From Clostridia bacterium (lineage in GTDB: Bacteria; Bacillota; Clostridia; Christensenellales; Borkfalkiaceae): a DNA stretch of 5,750 nucleotides. The notes below the pieces were generated by a model. It was not told the origin of the DNA, did no database searches, and worked only from the letters and a program-made list of their open reading frames with translations. This document shows positions 4,988 to 5,750 of this stretch, one piece after another. Position numbers and translations under genes: made by a program. Location of the stretch: NCBI GenBank assembly GCA_017646945.1, contig JAGCLN010000281.1:1-5750 (forward strand). The letters are read 5' to 3'. The first letter of the stretch is position 1; every line of letters starts with the position of its first letter.

Positions 4988-5750
4988 AACTCTTTAATAA
5001 AAGCCTTTATCTTTAACGATTTGTTTTGCGCTATGCCAACGCCTATAAACGAATTGTCGTTAGCGTAAACGGAATATACGCCGTCTTTTTTATCAAAAGT
5101 GAAAGGTCTACCGTTTATTAGTTCAACGGTATCACTTTCGTTTAAATACGCTTTTTCAAGCGTTAAAACGCTATCGGGCGGTGTGATAAGGTCGTTTAAA
5201 TTTTCAACCTTTCTCAAATTTTCTTCGGTAATAGCGTTTTCAACGCTAAACGCTCCGCTCTTAGTTCTTTTAAGTTTGGTCATAGTACCGTAAGTGCCGA
5301 GTGCTTTTGCCATATCGCGACAGATTGCGCGAATATACGTACCGCCCTTACAAGTAATTTTAAACGAGCCGACGCCGTTTGAATAATCAAGCATCAAAAT
5401 CTCGTCGATTTCCACCTTTTTAGCCTTTAATTCAAACTCTACGCCACGGCGAGCCAAAGCGTAACCCCTTTGCCCACCAACGTTTTTTGCGCTGAATAAC
5501 GGCGGAATTTGGTCAACAACGCCAACGAGTGACGGTATCGCTTTTAAAACGTCTTCCTTGCTTGGAATTAAACCGCCTTCGCAAACGATATTGCCACCCC
5601 TATCCAAAGTATCCGTTTCGTAACCGAAAGTAAACTCTGCGATATATTCTTTTTGTTTATCAAGCATATAGTCAAAAAGCCTTGTAGACTTGCCGATTGC
5701 AAGGGGTAAAACACCTTCCGCAAGCGGGTCCAAAGTGCCTAAATGCCCTA
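4984..5750 (-). CDS. truB: tRNA pseudouridine(55) synthase, N-terminus beyond the window
   Basis: TruB isomerises uridine 55 in the T-loop of tRNA to pseudouridine. The reading frame is open to the right edge. The visible start is GHLGT followed by LDPLAEGVLPLAIG, which contains the catalytic Asp (E. coli Asp48), so about 40 N-terminal residues are missing; the TTG at 5733 encodes the Leu before this Asp and is not a start. Counting from that Leu as residue 1, Tyr30 matches E. coli Tyr76, and Tyr133 and Arg135 in KGGTYIRAI match Tyr179 and Arg181, all at exact spacing. Other family motifs are TDTLDRGG, QIPPLFSAK and TKSGAF. The C-terminal part (about 200-249) fits a PUA-like RNA-binding domain. 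The stop overlaps the ribF start by ATGA, the usual truB-ribF coupling. Confidence 0.96.
   Translation of the reverse strand, partial: GHLGTLDPLAEGVLPLAIGKSTRLFDYMLDKQKEYIAEFTFGYETDTLDRGGNIVCEGGLIPSKEDVLKAIPSLVGVVDQIPPLFSAKNVGGQRGYALARRGVEFELKAKKVEIDEILMLDYSNGVGSFKITCKGGTYIRAICRDMAKALGTYGTMTKLKRTKSGAFSVENAITEENLRKVENLNDLITPPDSVLTLEKAYLNESDTVELINGRPFTFDKKDGVYSVYANDNSFIGVGIAQNKSLKIKAFIKEL

Noticed and set aside
4988..5100. Possible FMN riboswitch before ribF
   Set aside because: The sequence upstream of ribF is truB coding with a four-base overlap, leaving no leader for an aptamer.
5731..5733. TTG as the start of truB
   Set aside because: The frame stays open to the edge and the residues before it, GHLGT, belong to the conserved TruB motif, so this TTG is an internal Leu codon.
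1..5750. CRISPR arrays, insertion sequences, tRNA or rRNA genes
   Set aside because: No regularly spaced repeats, transposase-like product, terminal inverted repeats or tRNA-like folds were seen; nearly all sequence is explained by recognisable genes.

Overview
The window reads as ordinary chromosome of an AT-rich Gram-positive-type bacterium, most likely a Clostridia-like member of the Bacillota. This rests on gene order (truB next to ribF, a Xaa-Pro peptidase directly before efp), on an EF-P of the Lys32 'PGKGAAF' type with a clostridial-looking short-chain reductase behind it, and on AT-rich codon use. Genus cannot be resolved. I see no mobile element, CRISPR array, tRNA or rRNA.

Layout. 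Positions 4984-5750 (minus strand, entering from the right edge) hold truB without its first codons, then ribF, then an endonuclease IV-type gene (nfo), ending at 3276. Both junctions are four-base ATGA overlaps, so these three genes form a tightly coupled operon. The operon meets the convergent gene at 2609-3229 (plus strand), an XRE-type helix-turn-helix protein with a hydrophobic multi-pass membrane tail. Two terminator hairpins lie between them, and one can work in both directions. A 235-base divergent intergenic region (2374-2608) follows. It is rich in promoter-like sequences and inverted repeats, and the genes on its two sides both lack a Shine-Dalgarno sequence. Leftward run pepP (Xaa-Pro aminopeptidase family), efp (elongation factor P) and, after a hairpin that looks like a leaky terminator, an SDR reductase ending at position 13.

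How the genes work together. pepP, efp and the SDR gene make a plausible proline/translation cluster. EF-P rescues ribosomes stalled on proline runs and PepP removes residues in front of proline. The SDR most resembles the YmfI-type EF-P 5-aminopentanone reductases that finish the modification of EF-P Lys32 in Bacillus. truB, ribF and nfo supply tRNA U55 pseudouridylation, FMN/FAD synthesis and abasic-site repair.

The points most worth following up are the efp-reductase linkage, the possible pair of leaderless transcripts starting from the divergent region, and the altered metal site of the endonuclease IV homologue. I found no clearly new multi-gene system.
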